DNA from: Synechococcus sp. MIT S9220
GTDB lineage: Bacteria > Cyanobacteriota > Cyanobacteriia > PCC-6307 > Cyanobiaceae
DNA: 64,000 bases
NCBI RefSeq assembly: GCF_014304815.1
Contig: NZ_CP047958.1
Span: forward strand, 806,001 to 870,000
Reading direction: 5' to 3'
Under the pieces are notes generated by a model. It was not told where the DNA came from. It made no database searches and saw nothing but the letters and a program-made list of their open reading frames with translations. The translations under genes and the position numbers were made by a program. Position 1 is the first letter of the stretch, and each line of letters starts with the position of its first letter. Below, in pieces: positions 25,944 through 33,927 of the stretch.

Positions 25944-27032
25944 TCAGGCGGCCAGGGCCAGTTCGAATTCGGCTTTGTCGCTGCTCTCGCTGCGCTCGAA
26001 CACTTTGCAGAACACCTTCACCACACGATCACCTGAATCGATCTGCTCCAGCGGGTCCTTGCGGAGACGGTGCCGCAGGCAGCAGGACGCCACGCGGGCC
26101 ACATCCTCTTCCGTGACTTCAGTTCGGCCCTCAAATGCTGCCAGTGCTCGTGCAGCCCTGTTGGTGACGATGTCACCCCGGAGGCCGTCGACATCCAACT
26201 CGCCGCACACCGCGGAAATCCTCAATCTCAGGTCATCGTCGATTTCAACCTGGTCCAGCCTCTGCTGGGCTTCCACGACCCGTTCCTGAAGTGCCTTCTG
26301 TCCAGCTTCAACTGAGGTGCTGAAGGCATCAGGGTCAGTGTCAAAGGCTGTGCGCTGGTCCACCACCTGAACACGAAGCTCAGGGTCTCTGACTGTGCGC
26401 ACCTCAACACTCATTCCGAAGCGGTCGAGCAGCTGCGGGCGTAGTTCGCCTTCCTCAGGGTTGCCGGAACCGATCAGCACGAAGCGAGCTGGATGGCGCA
26501 CAGACACGCCTTCCCGTTCAACCGTGTTCCAGCCTGACGCCGCAGAATCAAGCAAAACGTCGACCAGATGATCGTCCAGAAGATTGACTTCGTCGACATA
26601 AAGCAAGCCTCGGTTTGCCTTAGCCAGTAAGCCTGGTTCGAAGGCCCGCACGCCTTCGCTGAGGGCTTTCTCGATGTCGATGGTGCCGCACAGACGGTCT
26701 TCGGTTGCGCCTAGCGGCAGATCAACCATGGGCACCTGACGGTCTTCTGTCGCCAGGGTTTCCCCATGCTCGAGGCGCTGACGCACATCGCTGCTTTGGA
26801 GATCAGGATCGCTTGGTGAGCTGTTGTAAGGGTCTCCGGCAACAACCTCAATGCCAGGCAGTAGATCCGCCAGTGCCCGGATCGTGGTCGACTTACCAGT
26901 GCCCCTGTCGCCCATGATCATCACTCCGCCAATGCGGGGATCGATCACGTTGAGCAGCAGAGCAAGTTTCATTTCCTCCTGACCGATCACGGCCGTGAAG
27001 GGAAAAACTCTGCGCTTGCGCGGTGAACTCAC
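25944..27032 (-). CDS. chlI: magnesium chelatase ATPase subunit I
   Basis: 362 residues. An AAA+ ATPase that, with ChlD and ChlH, inserts magnesium into protoporphyrin IX, the committed step of chlorophyll synthesis. Walker A is GDRGTGKST (~residue 43), Walker B is LLYVDEVNLLDDH, and the sensor/arginine-finger region SGNPEEGELRPQLLDRFGM is typical. GTG start overlapping the stop of the DUF3370 gene (GTGA), so translation is coupled. Cyanobacterial ChlI can be redox-controlled via thioredoxin at cysteines; several Cys are present (CGTIDIEKA, CCLRHRL, VFCKVF). Confidence 0.97.
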   Translation of the reverse strand: MSSPRKRRVFPFTAVIGQEEMKLALLLNVIDPRIGGVMIMGDRGTGKSTTIRALADLLPGIEVVAGDPYNSSPSDPDLQSSDVRQRLEHGETLATEDRQVPMVDLPLGATEDRLCGTIDIEKALSEGVRAFEPGLLAKANRGLLYVDEVNLLDDHLVDVLLDSAASGWNTVEREGVSVRHPARFVLIGSGNPEEGELRPQLLDRFGMSVEVRTVRDPELRVQVVDQRTAFDTDPDAFSTSVEAGQKALQERVVEAQQRLDQVEIDDDLRLRISAVCGELDVDGLRGDIVTNRAARALAAFEGRTEVTEEDVARVASCCLRHRLRKDPLEQIDSGDRVVKVFCKVFERSESSDKAEFELALAA

Positions 27033-28444
27033 GGACGATCGACTGGTGCTCCTGTGGATTGTTTCACAGGTCGGAGAGACAGCACTTGGGGAGGGGTGGC
27101 ATCCGCTGGGTAAATCAGGCGGACGCGCACCGAACGTTGTTGCCCTGGGGCCAGAGTGATCTGCCCAAGTTGGGGGCCCTCTTGACCCCGTCGCAGCACC
27201 AGGTGAAACCGTCGACGTCCACTGGGACGCCCCTGTTGTCCATCCAGCCCGCTCACCTCAATGGGGCCACGGAACATCACCGGGCCGCTATGGCTGCTGC
27301 TGAACGCCAGTTGGCCGTTGCCGCTTCTGTTCTTGTCAGGTGATTCCAGGCTGATCGCCACCGTTCGCTGCTGCGATCCCTGATTGCGGAGGGGAAGCGT
27401 CAGGTCGTACTCAACGCCGTAGTTGCCGTGTGCTGCCCAGGCGGTGCCTGAATCAAAGGCTTTCAGCTCTGCTGTCTGGATTTGTCCTGTTTTCAGCTCA
27501 CCGCGCTCCAGGCTGCTAATCGGCCAAGACATAGGAGCTTCCTCAACGTTCAGGTGGCTGGACCCTGGATCAGTCAGGGTTGCCCTCCATGTGCTGCCGA
27601 TCTGAACACCGCTAACGCGTGAGTAAACGATCCTGCCGCGAGCGCCGCGCGGTGTTGGTTGGTGCTCTTTGGGACTCTGCCGCCCCTCACTCAGCAGCTT
27701 CCTCCACCTGTCTTGGCCAGGAACTTTGTCACCGTTTCCATAGGCGGCGATGGTTGCGATATGGACCGGACCTGAGCTTTGAAGTCGCAGCTGCAGGTTG
27801 CGACCGTTGAGAAGGGGGTCCAGTCCGGCGACCGGGATTGGAAGAACGACCAGGGAGCTGAGCGACCCGGGCGCAATCTGCCATTCCCGCTGGAGTTCAT
27901 CGGCGATGTCTCCACGCAGCAGGTCGCCGGCCACCTTGCTGCCAGGACCGGAGGCAATCCCTGTCCCCGATTCAGCCATCAGGGCGGGCAGCGGCAGAAA
28001 TGGTGATGCGGTTTGGCCTTTCAGGGTTGCCTGTGAAAGGGAGGTGCTGCCATCCAGAAGTTGCAGAGTCACCGGAGCGTCTCCAGCGGGCTTGGCGACA
28101 ACAGCGAGCCAGAGAGTTGACTCGAGCTGATCGGGCTGGCCGGCGTAAACGTGATGGCTGAACAGATCGAAGCGACCGTTCAGCGTCACATTCAGGCCAG
28201 GCGCCTGAGGGAAGGTCGAGACAAGGATGCCTTCCCCGGTGATCAGTTCCGGGTTGTTGTCATTCACCATCAGCACGTCATCCAGCTGGCCTGAAAGTGC
28301 ACGAACCTGGCTTTGGCGAGTGAGGGTTTGCTTGGCCGGTTTTTGCTGGTCCGCGGCAAGCTCAGGAGGTGCAAGCACCGTTGCCATGGACGCTGCGGCC
28401 ATGGTCAGAGCGGCCAGCGACTGCAGGCGGTTGAGACGTGTCAT
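27029..28444 (-). CDS. DUF3370 family secreted protein
   Basis: 471 residues. Signal peptide (SLAALTMAAASMATVLAPP), then a largely beta protein that matches the cyanobacterial DUF3370 family, including VLMVNDNNPELITGEGILV, SRVSGVQIGSTWRA and a C-terminal VRVRLIYPADATPPQVLSL. Function unknown; predicted periplasmic or cell-envelope. It is coupled by 4-nt overlaps at both ends: ATGA with the serine hydrolase upstream and GTGA with chlI downstream. Confidence 0.88.
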   Translation of the reverse strand: MTRLNRLQSLAALTMAAASMATVLAPPELAADQQKPAKQTLTRQSQVRALSGQLDDVLMVNDNNPELITGEGILVSTFPQAPGLNVTLNGRFDLFSHHVYAGQPDQLESTLWLAVVAKPAGDAPVTLQLLDGSTSLSQATLKGQTASPFLPLPALMAESGTGIASGPGSKVAGDLLRGDIADELQREWQIAPGSLSSLVVLPIPVAGLDPLLNGRNLQLRLQSSGPVHIATIAAYGNGDKVPGQDRWRKLLSEGRQSPKEHQPTPRGARGRIVYSRVSGVQIGSTWRATLTDPGSSHLNVEEAPMSWPISSLERGELKTGQIQTAELKAFDSGTAWAAHGNYGVEYDLTLPLRNQGSQQRTVAISLESPDKNRSGNGQLAFSSSHSGPVMFRGPIEVSGLDGQQGRPSGRRRFHLVLRRGQEGPQLGQITLAPGQQRSVRVRLIYPADATPPQVLSLRPVKQSTGAPVDRP

Positions 28445-29595
28445 GGTTCGATGCTGGCGGCACTTGCCGTGGAACGTGCAACGGCGGGTTTGGGTTTGAG
28501 AACCGGCGCCATCGCCGCTGCCAGCTTGCGGATTAGCTCCGTCGAGCGGGGATCGTTGAACGGTCCCTTCACCAGGAATGCGGCAACGGCTCTGCTGCCA
28601 TCCGGTAACTCAATCAAGCCGGCGTCGGCGTAGGCGATCCCGATGTCTCCGGTTTTGTTGAGCACTCTGTAGCCCTTCACCATCAGGCTGTTGTCAGGCT
28701 CTCCCTGGCGACCGCCAAGGCCACGCAGCAGTCCGCGCGGCAGAAGGGTATTCGTGATCGATGTGCCCATCACCTCCCGAAATAGATCACGGCTGCGAAT
28801 CGAGAGCGCTTCGCCGGTGTCAACGAGCGCGATCGATCGAGCCAGGTCTCTGGCACTCGTGCTGTTGGTGCCCTTGAGATCGGGTAGCCAATCATTCACT
28901 TTTGTGGCGCTCAGCCCCAGAGCATTGAACCGGGCATTCAGTGCCTCCTGACCTCCAAGGCGTTCGATCAGAAGGTTGGTGGCGGTGTTGTCGCTCACCC
29001 GGATCATCTCAGTGGCGACTTCATGCGTCGGGAACCGGGTGCCCAGTGGTTTCGATGCCATCCAGCCAGCACCACCGCCCACAACGGTTTTACTGAGTTG
29101 TAGAGGTTCGTTCCAGCTCAAGCGACCTGCATCAAGCTCCTCAAGGGTGACGAGCAGGATCGGGGTTTTGATGGAGCTGGCAGCCGGCAGCGCAGTGTCA
29201 GGCTCCAGCTGCGCGTAGCGCCCGTCATCCAGCACGAGCATGAAGGCGCTGACCTTCAGGTCGGGCTGTTCTGCTGCCAGTGTCTGCCAGCGCTCACTCA
29301 GAGGTTTGAGTTCATTGCGGGTCTCGAAGCGGCCCAAGGACTCGGTGCGATTGAGCAACCTGGTTCCGCTGGTGTCGGCAGTTGCTCCAGGTTTGGCTTT
29401 GCCCTCAGGGTTCTGCTCGGATAACGGCAGCCAGGCAGGCAGTGCAAGATCTCCTGTCTCAACGGCTGGGCCAGCCAATTTCAGCAAGGACCCCGTAATC
29501 ACGCCAAGGCCCACCCCCATCAGAACAAGTCGCAGCACAAGCCGCAGAGGACGTCCCCAGCCAGGGTTTTGGCGTCTGGATCGACTGGAGGCCAA
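28441..29595 (-). CDS. serine hydrolase, class A beta-lactamase-like
   Basis: 384 residues from a TTG start. A basic N-terminus and one membrane segment (LVLRLVLMGVGLGVITGSLL) anchor a periplasmic domain with the three beta-lactamase/penicillin-binding fold motifs: SxxK (AASSIKTPILL), SDN (IRVSDNTATNLLIERL) and KTG (NKTGDIGIAYADAGLI). The chromosomal context in a photosynthetic operon suggests a cell-wall or housekeeping peptidase rather than an antibiotic-resistance enzyme, but activity cannot be told. ATGA overlap with the DUF3370 gene. Confidence 0.88.
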   Translation of the reverse strand: MASSRSRRQNPGWGRPLRLVLRLVLMGVGLGVITGSLLKLAGPAVETGDLALPAWLPLSEQNPEGKAKPGATADTSGTRLLNRTESLGRFETRNELKPLSERWQTLAAEQPDLKVSAFMLVLDDGRYAQLEPDTALPAASSIKTPILLVTLEELDAGRLSWNEPLQLSKTVVGGGAGWMASKPLGTRFPTHEVATEMIRVSDNTATNLLIERLGGQEALNARFNALGLSATKVNDWLPDLKGTNSTSARDLARSIALVDTGEALSIRSRDLFREVMGTSITNTLLPRGLLRGLGGRQGEPDNSLMVKGYRVLNKTGDIGIAYADAGLIELPDGSRAVAAFLVKGPFNDPRSTELIRKLAAAMAPVLKPKPAVARSTASAASIEP

Positions 29596-29619
29596 GAAAC
29601 TGCGCGAGAAAGCCAGAGA

Positions 29620-30354
29620 TTACGGGCGGTGGCAACGAATCGCCCAACGAAGTTGTCGGACCATGCCGCGCAGCATGGCCAATTCCTCTGGACGCACCAG
29701 AGATCGTTGCAGCAGTCCTTTGACTTTGGCCATTCGTGCTCTGGCGGTGTGCTTCAGCAGGAAACCCGCCTCCAAGAGCAAATCTTCCGCGTCATTGAGG
29801 CAGTCGATCAGTTGGGTTGGTGCGGCTGTTTCCGCGTCCTGAAGTGTTGCTTTCAGCGGCTCTGAGGATCCTCGACGAACCCGCTCAAGCTCATGCAGCA
29901 TCACGGCAACCGCATGGGACAAATTCAGCGATGGATAGGCCTCGGTGGAGTGAAGCCGTACGACGCGTTGACTGAGCAGCAGCTCCTCATTGCTGAGACC
30001 GCGGTCTTCTCTGCCGAAGACCAGTGCGACTTGCGCTGCTGATTCAAGGCCTTGTTGCACCCAGGGCATGACCTGTTCGGGAGCTTGAAGAGGAATCTCT
30101 CCATGCTCGATCCGTCCGCAGCTGGCCACGACGCGCTGACAATCTGCCAAGGCTTCAGGAAGGGTTGGGAAGCGGCGTGCACGGCCCAGAACCGCTCCGC
30201 CATGCACAGCCATGCGTTGTGCATCCGGATCAGCAGGATCACAACGTGGAGCAACCAACCTCAGATCCTCAACCCCGAAATTCGCGCAGAGACGAGCCAC
30301 GCTTCCAATGTTGAGCGGACCGGCCGGCTCCACCAACACCACGGCAAGGCTCAC
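29620..30354 (-). CDS. RNA methyltransferase, TrmH/SpoU family (TrmJ-like)
   Basis: 244 residues. SPOUT-fold signature motifs: VLVEPAGPLNIGSVARLCANF at the N-terminus, VFGREDRGLSNEEL in the middle, and YPSLNLSHAVAVMLHEL (knot and SAM loop). A C-terminal helical extension (~170-244) is typical of TrmJ, which 2'-O-methylates position 32 of certain tRNAs; the exact substrate is inferred. GTG start, 7 nt after cytM, the second gene of the operon. Confidence 0.93.
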   Translation of the reverse strand: MSLAVVLVEPAGPLNIGSVARLCANFGVEDLRLVAPRCDPADPDAQRMAVHGGAVLGRARRFPTLPEALADCQRVVASCGRIEHGEIPLQAPEQVMPWVQQGLESAAQVALVFGREDRGLSNEELLLSQRVVRLHSTEAYPSLNLSHAVAVMLHELERVRRGSSEPLKATLQDAETAAPTQLIDCLNDAEDLLLEAGFLLKHTARARMAKVKGLLQRSLVRPEELAMLRGMVRQLRWAIRCHRP

Positions 30355-30361
30355 GACGGCA

Positions 30362-30748
30362 TCAGTTCAGGGTGTGCAGGTAGCTCAGCAGATCGGCCAT
30401 TCCTTCCGGTTCAATCTCAAAGCGTGGCATCGGTGGGGTTTCTCCACTCACGATCTGGTGGATGAGCGAGCGGTCCGGCCGTCGTTCGCTCACGGACTGA
30501 AGGGTTGGACCCACCAGCCCTTGACCTGCGATGCCATGACAGCCAGCGCAGTTGATGCGAAACAGCTGCGCCCCATGTTGCACATCCCCATTCAACGCCA
30601 GGGTCGCCTTGCTGTAGGGATCCAGACGGGTGCTGAGATAAAACCAGGCCCCTAGAGCTATGGCTGTGATCACAGCCATGACGATCAACGCCGTCACCAA
30701 ACCACGGCGTCGTTCCGACGTTGCAGCAGTTGATGACGGTGTCGTCAC
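30362..30748 (-). CDS. cytM: cytochrome c-M
   Basis: 128 residues from GTG 30748 (a TTG at 30772 gives 136). A polar N-terminus and one uncleaved anchor helix ([19 protein letters not shown]) hold a c-type haem domain with CAGCH at about residues 67-71 and a probable axial methionine in PPMPRFEI. Cytochrome cM is a cyanobacteria-specific low-abundance membrane cytochrome linked to respiration versus photosynthesis and to chlorophyll metabolism under dark or heterotrophic conditions. First gene of the cytM-trmH-serine hydrolase-DUF3370-chlI-ruvC operon; divergent from petG. Confidence 0.93.
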   Translation of the reverse strand: MTTPSSTAATSERRRGLVTALIVMAVITAIALGAWFYLSTRLDPYSKATLALNGDVQHGAQLFRINCAGCHGIAGQGLVGPTLQSVSERRPDRSLIHQIVSGETPPMPRFEIEPEGMADLLSYLHTLN

Positions 30749-30804
30749 AGTTGCGTCATGTGCATGGAACAATTGTGGTCAATCCTTCCACTCAGCGCGA
30801 CGCC

Positions 30805-30918
30805 ATGATCGAACCTCTGCTTTGTGGCATCGTTCTTGGTTTGATTCCGATCACGCTTCTCGGGCTGTTTGTTGCGGCGTGGAATCAGTATCGCCGCGGC
30901 AGTGCTCTTGGGGGGTGA
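30805..30918 (+). CDS. petG: cytochrome b6-f complex subunit V (PetG)
   Basis: 37 residues, the standard length: [20 protein letters not shown] and a short basic tail (AAWNQYRRG). PetG is a single-span subunit at the periphery of the cytochrome b6f complex needed for its stability. The ATG is preceded by a GCGACGCC context. Its last 68 nt (from 30851) lie on the strand opposite the 3' end of rsmD. Divergent from cytM, giving a promoter region of about 56 nt. Confidence 0.95.
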   Translation: MIEPLLCGIVLGLIPITLLGLFVAAWNQYRRGSALGG

Positions 30919-31501
30919 GAATCAGCAAGCTGCTGGTTCCGTAACGACGTCGGTCGACCTCTCTCCAACCTGAGGGAACCTCTATGACCTCTTTCGTGGC
31001 GTACTCACAGACCACGAGACCTCGGTGTCTCACCCAATGACCGCGCTCGAGCATTTCCAGGACTGGTTTGTACAGCCTTGAGGCATAGGGCGGATCGAAA
31101 TAAACGATTGAGAATCTGAGTTCTCTTTCAGAGCAACCTTGCTTCAGCCAGCTGAGCAAATCTGTCTTGATCACGTCCACCGATGCATCAACGGCATCGA
31201 TGGAGGCCACCAGTTCGAGATTCTCTCGACAGATCGCTGCAGTGCGCGCATCCTTCTCCACCGCAACCACGTGGGATGCACCTCTCATCAGCGCCTCACA
31301 GCCCATCACTCCACTGCCGCTGCAGAGGTCAAGCCAGTGGCAACCTCTGATCTCGGAACTCAATATGTTCATCAGGGCTTCACGCACGCGCGACGTCGTC
31401 GGCCGAGTTTCCTGACCTTGAGGGCTACGCAGTCGACGCCCACCAATCAAGCGCAGCTGACCACCTTTCACTGGGGCAACTGAGCGCCGGACTGAAGCCA
31501 T
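30851..31501 (-). CDS. rsmD: 16S rRNA (guanine-966-N2)-methyltransferase
   Basis: 216 residues (ATG 31501; another ATG three codons upstream). RsmD motifs: [20 protein letters not shown] (PTTDRVREALF-like), SAM-binding [18 protein letters not shown], and the catalytic motif [10 protein letters not shown]. Modifies the 30S P-site region. Its start overlaps the end of hisH by about 34 nt, and its last 23 codons (to 30851) run antisense over petG, making a 68-nt convergent overlap. The tail ([14 protein letters not shown]) looks like ordinary sequence rather than conserved core, consistent with having grown into petG. Confidence 0.95.
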   Translation of the reverse strand: MASVRRSVAPVKGGQLRLIGGRRLRSPQGQETRPTTSRVREALMNILSSEIRGCHWLDLCSGSGVMGCEALMRGASHVVAVEKDARTAAICRENLELVASIDAVDASVDVIKTDLLSWLKQGCSERELRFSIVYFDPPYASRLYKPVLEMLERGHWVRHRGLVVCEYATKEVIEVPSGWREVDRRRYGTSSLLILTPQEHCRGDTDSTPQQTAREA

Positions 31502-32091
31502 CCGATCCATTGCTTCAGCAACTGAGCGCCGGCTTTCGCTGATTTCTCAGGGTGAAACTGGCATGCTCCAGTGCGGTGCTTCCAGACCATCGCCGTGGCT
31601 TCCCCCTGCCCGAAGGTCACGGTGGCCGCCAGATCAGCCGTCTGGTTGGGGACCGCTGCATACGAGTGCACGAAATACACCCAGGGTTGCTCGTTGCCCT
31701 CTGGCAGCAGTGGGCAGGACTGTTGAGGTTTCAGTTGACCCCAGCCCATGTGAGGAATCCGTTCGCCCTGTCGATCCGGGAGGCGTTGAACGCAGCCCTC
31801 GAAGAGTCCTAAGCCTTCGGCGCTGCCCTCATCGCTGCCTTCGAACAGAAGCTGCAGGCCCAGGCAAATTCCGAGTAGGGGGCGCATGCTGTTGTGCCAG
31901 CTGCGCAGATGTTGCACGAGTCCGGAGGAATGAAGCTTGTCCATTGCCGGATCGAAAGCTCCGACTCCCGGAAGAATTAGCGCATCACAACACTCAAGAT
32001 CCTGAGGATTCCGTACCTCAACCAAAGGTTGGCCCAATCGATGGAAACTCGTCTGAACGGAATGGAGATTTCCCATCCCGTAGTCGATCAA
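31468..32091 (-). CDS. hisH: imidazole glycerol phosphate synthase, glutaminase subunit
   Basis: 207 residues. Class I glutamine amidotransferase: N-terminal IDYGMGNLHSVQTSF, nucleophile in LLGICLGLQLLFEGS (Cys ~80), and the His/Glu in CQFHPEKSAKAG. With HisF it forms the IGP synthase of histidine biosynthesis; hisF is not here. The start is a TTG with a well spaced AGAGG, since the conserved I-G before it has no ATG or GTG upstream. Same strand as trxA, 68 nt downstream of it, and overlapping rsmD. Confidence 0.95.
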   Translation of the reverse strand: MIDYGMGNLHSVQTSFHRLGQPLVEVRNPQDLECCDALILPGVGAFDPAMDKLHSSGLVQHLRSWHNSMRPLLGICLGLQLLFEGSDEGSAEGLGLFEGCVQRLPDRQGERIPHMGWGQLKPQQSCPLLPEGNEQPWVYFVHSYAAVPNQTADLAATVTFGQGEATAMVWKHRTGACQFHPEKSAKAGAQLLKQWIGWLQSGAQLPQ

Positions 32092-32159
32092 GCCGATCCT
32101 CTGGACCGACTTGGATGAGTGATCAAGGATGTGGTCAGCTGACGAGGTCAGTGGTGGCC

Positions 32160-32483
32160 TCAGAGGTACTTGGCAATCGTGCCAGAGAGAGTTGCCTTGG
32201 GGACGGCTCCAACCACGGTGTCGACTTTCTGACCGCCCTTGAACACCATCAGAGTCGGAATGCTGCGAATGCCGAACTGGCTGGCGACGTTGGGATTTTC
32301 ATCGGTGTTGAGCTTGAACACCTTGATCTTGCCTTCGAATTCCTTGGCAATTTCATCAACAATTGGAGCCACCATGCGACATGGGCCACACCAGGGGGCC
32401 CAGAAATCGACCAGCACGGGGACGTCGCTCTGAAGGACGTCCTGTTCGAAGGAGGCGTCGGTGACAGCGGCAGCGCTGGACAT
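32160..32483 (-). CDS. trxA: thioredoxin (m-type)
   Basis: 107 residues, the standard length. Active site WCGPC (Cys32 and Cys35) in [16 protein letters not shown] and the cis-proline in [11 protein letters not shown]. Reduced by ferredoxin- or NADPH-thioredoxin reductase, it regulates Calvin-cycle and other enzymes with light. Located immediately downstream of the Yfr1 gene, the conserved order guaB-yfr1-trxA in cyanobacteria. Confidence 0.97.
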   Translation of the reverse strand: MSSAAAVTDASFEQDVLQSDVPVLVDFWAPWCGPCRMVAPIVDEIAKEFEGKIKVFKLNTDENPNVASQFGIRSIPTLMVFKGGQKVDTVVGAVPKATLSGTIAKYL

Positions 32484-32582
32484 TCAGGATCGGTCGAATT
32501 GGGCGAAATTTAGCAACCGTTTCTGAGGTTGCTGCTCAATTCACCAGCTCTTCGCCTGAACTGTGATGGATGAACGAAAGAC

Positions 32583-32641
32583 AGAAAGCCCGAACGCGTC
32601 GGGCCAGGGGGTGTGAGGAGTGTGTGAGCCAAGGCTCGCAC
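32583..32641 (-). ncRNA. yfr1: Yfr1 small regulatory RNA
   Basis: On the minus strand, between guaB and trxA, the exact ultraconserved 11-mer ACTCCTCACAC of Yfr1 is present (32611-32621), unpaired between two hairpins. The 5' stem is GAGC-CTTG-GCTC (about 32626-32637). The 3' stem is GCCCGA-CGCGT-TCGGGC (32588-32604) followed by TTTCT, a Rho-independent terminator. A -10-like TAAAAT (32653 to 32648) places the 5' end near 32641, giving ~59 nt, close to known Yfr1 lengths. Yfr1 is established in cyanobacteria as an abundant sRNA pairing with porin (som) mRNAs through this motif. The 5' end is an estimate. Confidence 0.92.
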
Positions 32642-32672
32642 GGGTTGATTTTACCCACGTCTCAGCAGCATC

Positions 32673-32699
32673 ACGCTTGTCTCGGTGCGAGACAAGCGT
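32673..32699 (-). terminator. hairpin terminator of guaB
   Basis: A perfect 12-bp stem (ACGCTTGTCTCG with CGAGACAAGCGT, 3-nt loop) starts immediately after the guaB stop at 32700 and before the Yfr1 promoter. The stem is strong but no T-tract follows on the minus strand, so it may act as a barrier or mRNA-end stabiliser rather than a classic terminator. Confidence 0.6.
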
Positions 32700-33863
32700 T
32701 TATTTGCCCATGCCGAGGTGCTGGGCTTTCTGGTACACCTTGCCCTCGGTGAGCAGCGATGGAGCCACGACCACTTCAACTAGCTGCATCTCTTTGATGG
32801 TGCGTGCTCCGAGGGTTCCCATGGAGGTCTTCAGGCAGCCCAGCAGGTTGTGGGTTCCGTCATCCAGTTTTGCCGGCCCACGAAGAATGCGTTCCAGGCT
32901 TCCTGTGCTTCCGACGTTGATCCGGGTGCCGCGGGGTAGTACCGGACTCGGTGTGGCCATTCCCCAGTGAAAACCACGGCCAGGGGCTTCCTCTGCGCGG
33001 GCGATCGGTGAGCCGATCATCACGGCATCAGCTCCACAGGCGATGCATTTGCAGATGTCTCCGCCCGTCACAATGCCGCCGTCGGCGACGATGGGAACGT
33101 AGCGATTGCTTTCTTTCTGGTAGTCCTCGCGGGCCGCGGCGCAGTCCGCCACTGCCGTGGCCTGTGGGATGCCAACACCCAGCACACCTCGAGAGGTGCA
33201 GGCCGCTCCAGGGCCGATTCCAACCATCACGGCAGCGGCTCCGGCGCGCATCAGCTGAAGAGCGACGTCGTAAGTCACGCAATTGCCAATCACGACGGGA
33301 ACTCCCAGGTCTCGACAAAGGGCTTCAAGGTCGAGTGTCTCCTGGCCCTCCGGTCCGATGTGATTCGTTGACACCACAGTGGCCTGCACAAAAAAGAGAT
33401 CGGCCCCTGCCTCGGCGATCGCTTTCCCGAAGCGCAGGGCTGCGACCGGGGTTCCGCTGACAGCGGCGATACCACCCTGGGCCTTGATGGCCTGGATGCG
33501 CTTGCGGATCAAGGACTCCTGCACCGGCTGGCTGTAGATCTCCTGCATCAGAGGAACGAACTCGTCCTTGCCGACGGATGCAATGCGATCGAGAACGCTG
33601 TTCGGGTCTTCGTAACGGGTCTGGACTCCCTCCAGGTTGATCACACCAAGCGCTCCCAATCTGGAGAGATTGACGGCCATCTCCACATCCACGACGCCAT
33701 CCATGGCGCTGGCGATGATGGGGATCTCTCGTTCGATTCCTCCGATCGACCAGCTGGTGTTGGTCACCTCCGGATCCACGGTTTTGCCGCCAGGCACCAG
33801 TGCGATTTCATCGATGCCATAGGCCCGGCGTACAACCTTGGAGCGTCCGAGCTGAATGTCCAC
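32700..33863 (-). CDS. guaB: GuaB3-family IMP dehydrogenase
   Basis: 387 residues from a GTG start. A TIM-barrel IMP dehydrogenase/GMP reductase fold without the CBS (Bateman) insertion, the short form called GuaB3 in cyanobacteria and actinobacteria. The catalytic loop cysteine is in [24 protein letters not shown]; phosphate loops are [28 protein letters not shown]. It oxidises IMP to XMP for GTP synthesis; lacking CBS, it should escape the usual purine-nucleotide allostery. Followed by a strong hairpin, Yfr1 and trxA. Confidence 0.93.
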   Translation of the reverse strand: MDIQLGRSKVVRRAYGIDEIALVPGGKTVDPEVTNTSWSIGGIEREIPIIASAMDGVVDVEMAVNLSRLGALGVINLEGVQTRYEDPNSVLDRIASVGKDEFVPLMQEIYSQPVQESLIRKRIQAIKAQGGIAAVSGTPVAALRFGKAIAEAGADLFFVQATVVSTNHIGPEGQETLDLEALCRDLGVPVVIGNCVTYDVALQLMRAGAAAVMVGIGPGAACTSRGVLGVGIPQATAVADCAAAREDYQKESNRYVPIVADGGIVTGGDICKCIACGADAVMIGSPIARAEEAPGRGFHWGMATPSPVLPRGTRINVGSTGSLERILRGPAKLDDGTHNLLGCLKTSMGTLGARTIKEMQLVEVVVAPSLLTEGKVYQKAQHLGMGK

Positions 33864-33927
33864 CGCAGGAGCTAACAGAGTCGGATCAAGCTACCAATTG
33901 ATGCTTCGCGCTTCGTGATGCTTCGGG

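Noticed and set aside
28441-29595. Antibiotic-resistance beta-lactamase
   Set aside because: It has the SxxK, SDN and KTG motifs, but a membrane anchor and its place in a core operon speak for a housekeeping hydrolase rather than acquired resistance.
31563-32513. 316-aa plus-strand ORF spanning hisH and trxA
   Set aside because: Antisense to two clear genes, with an implausible composition (Arg, Ser, Pro).
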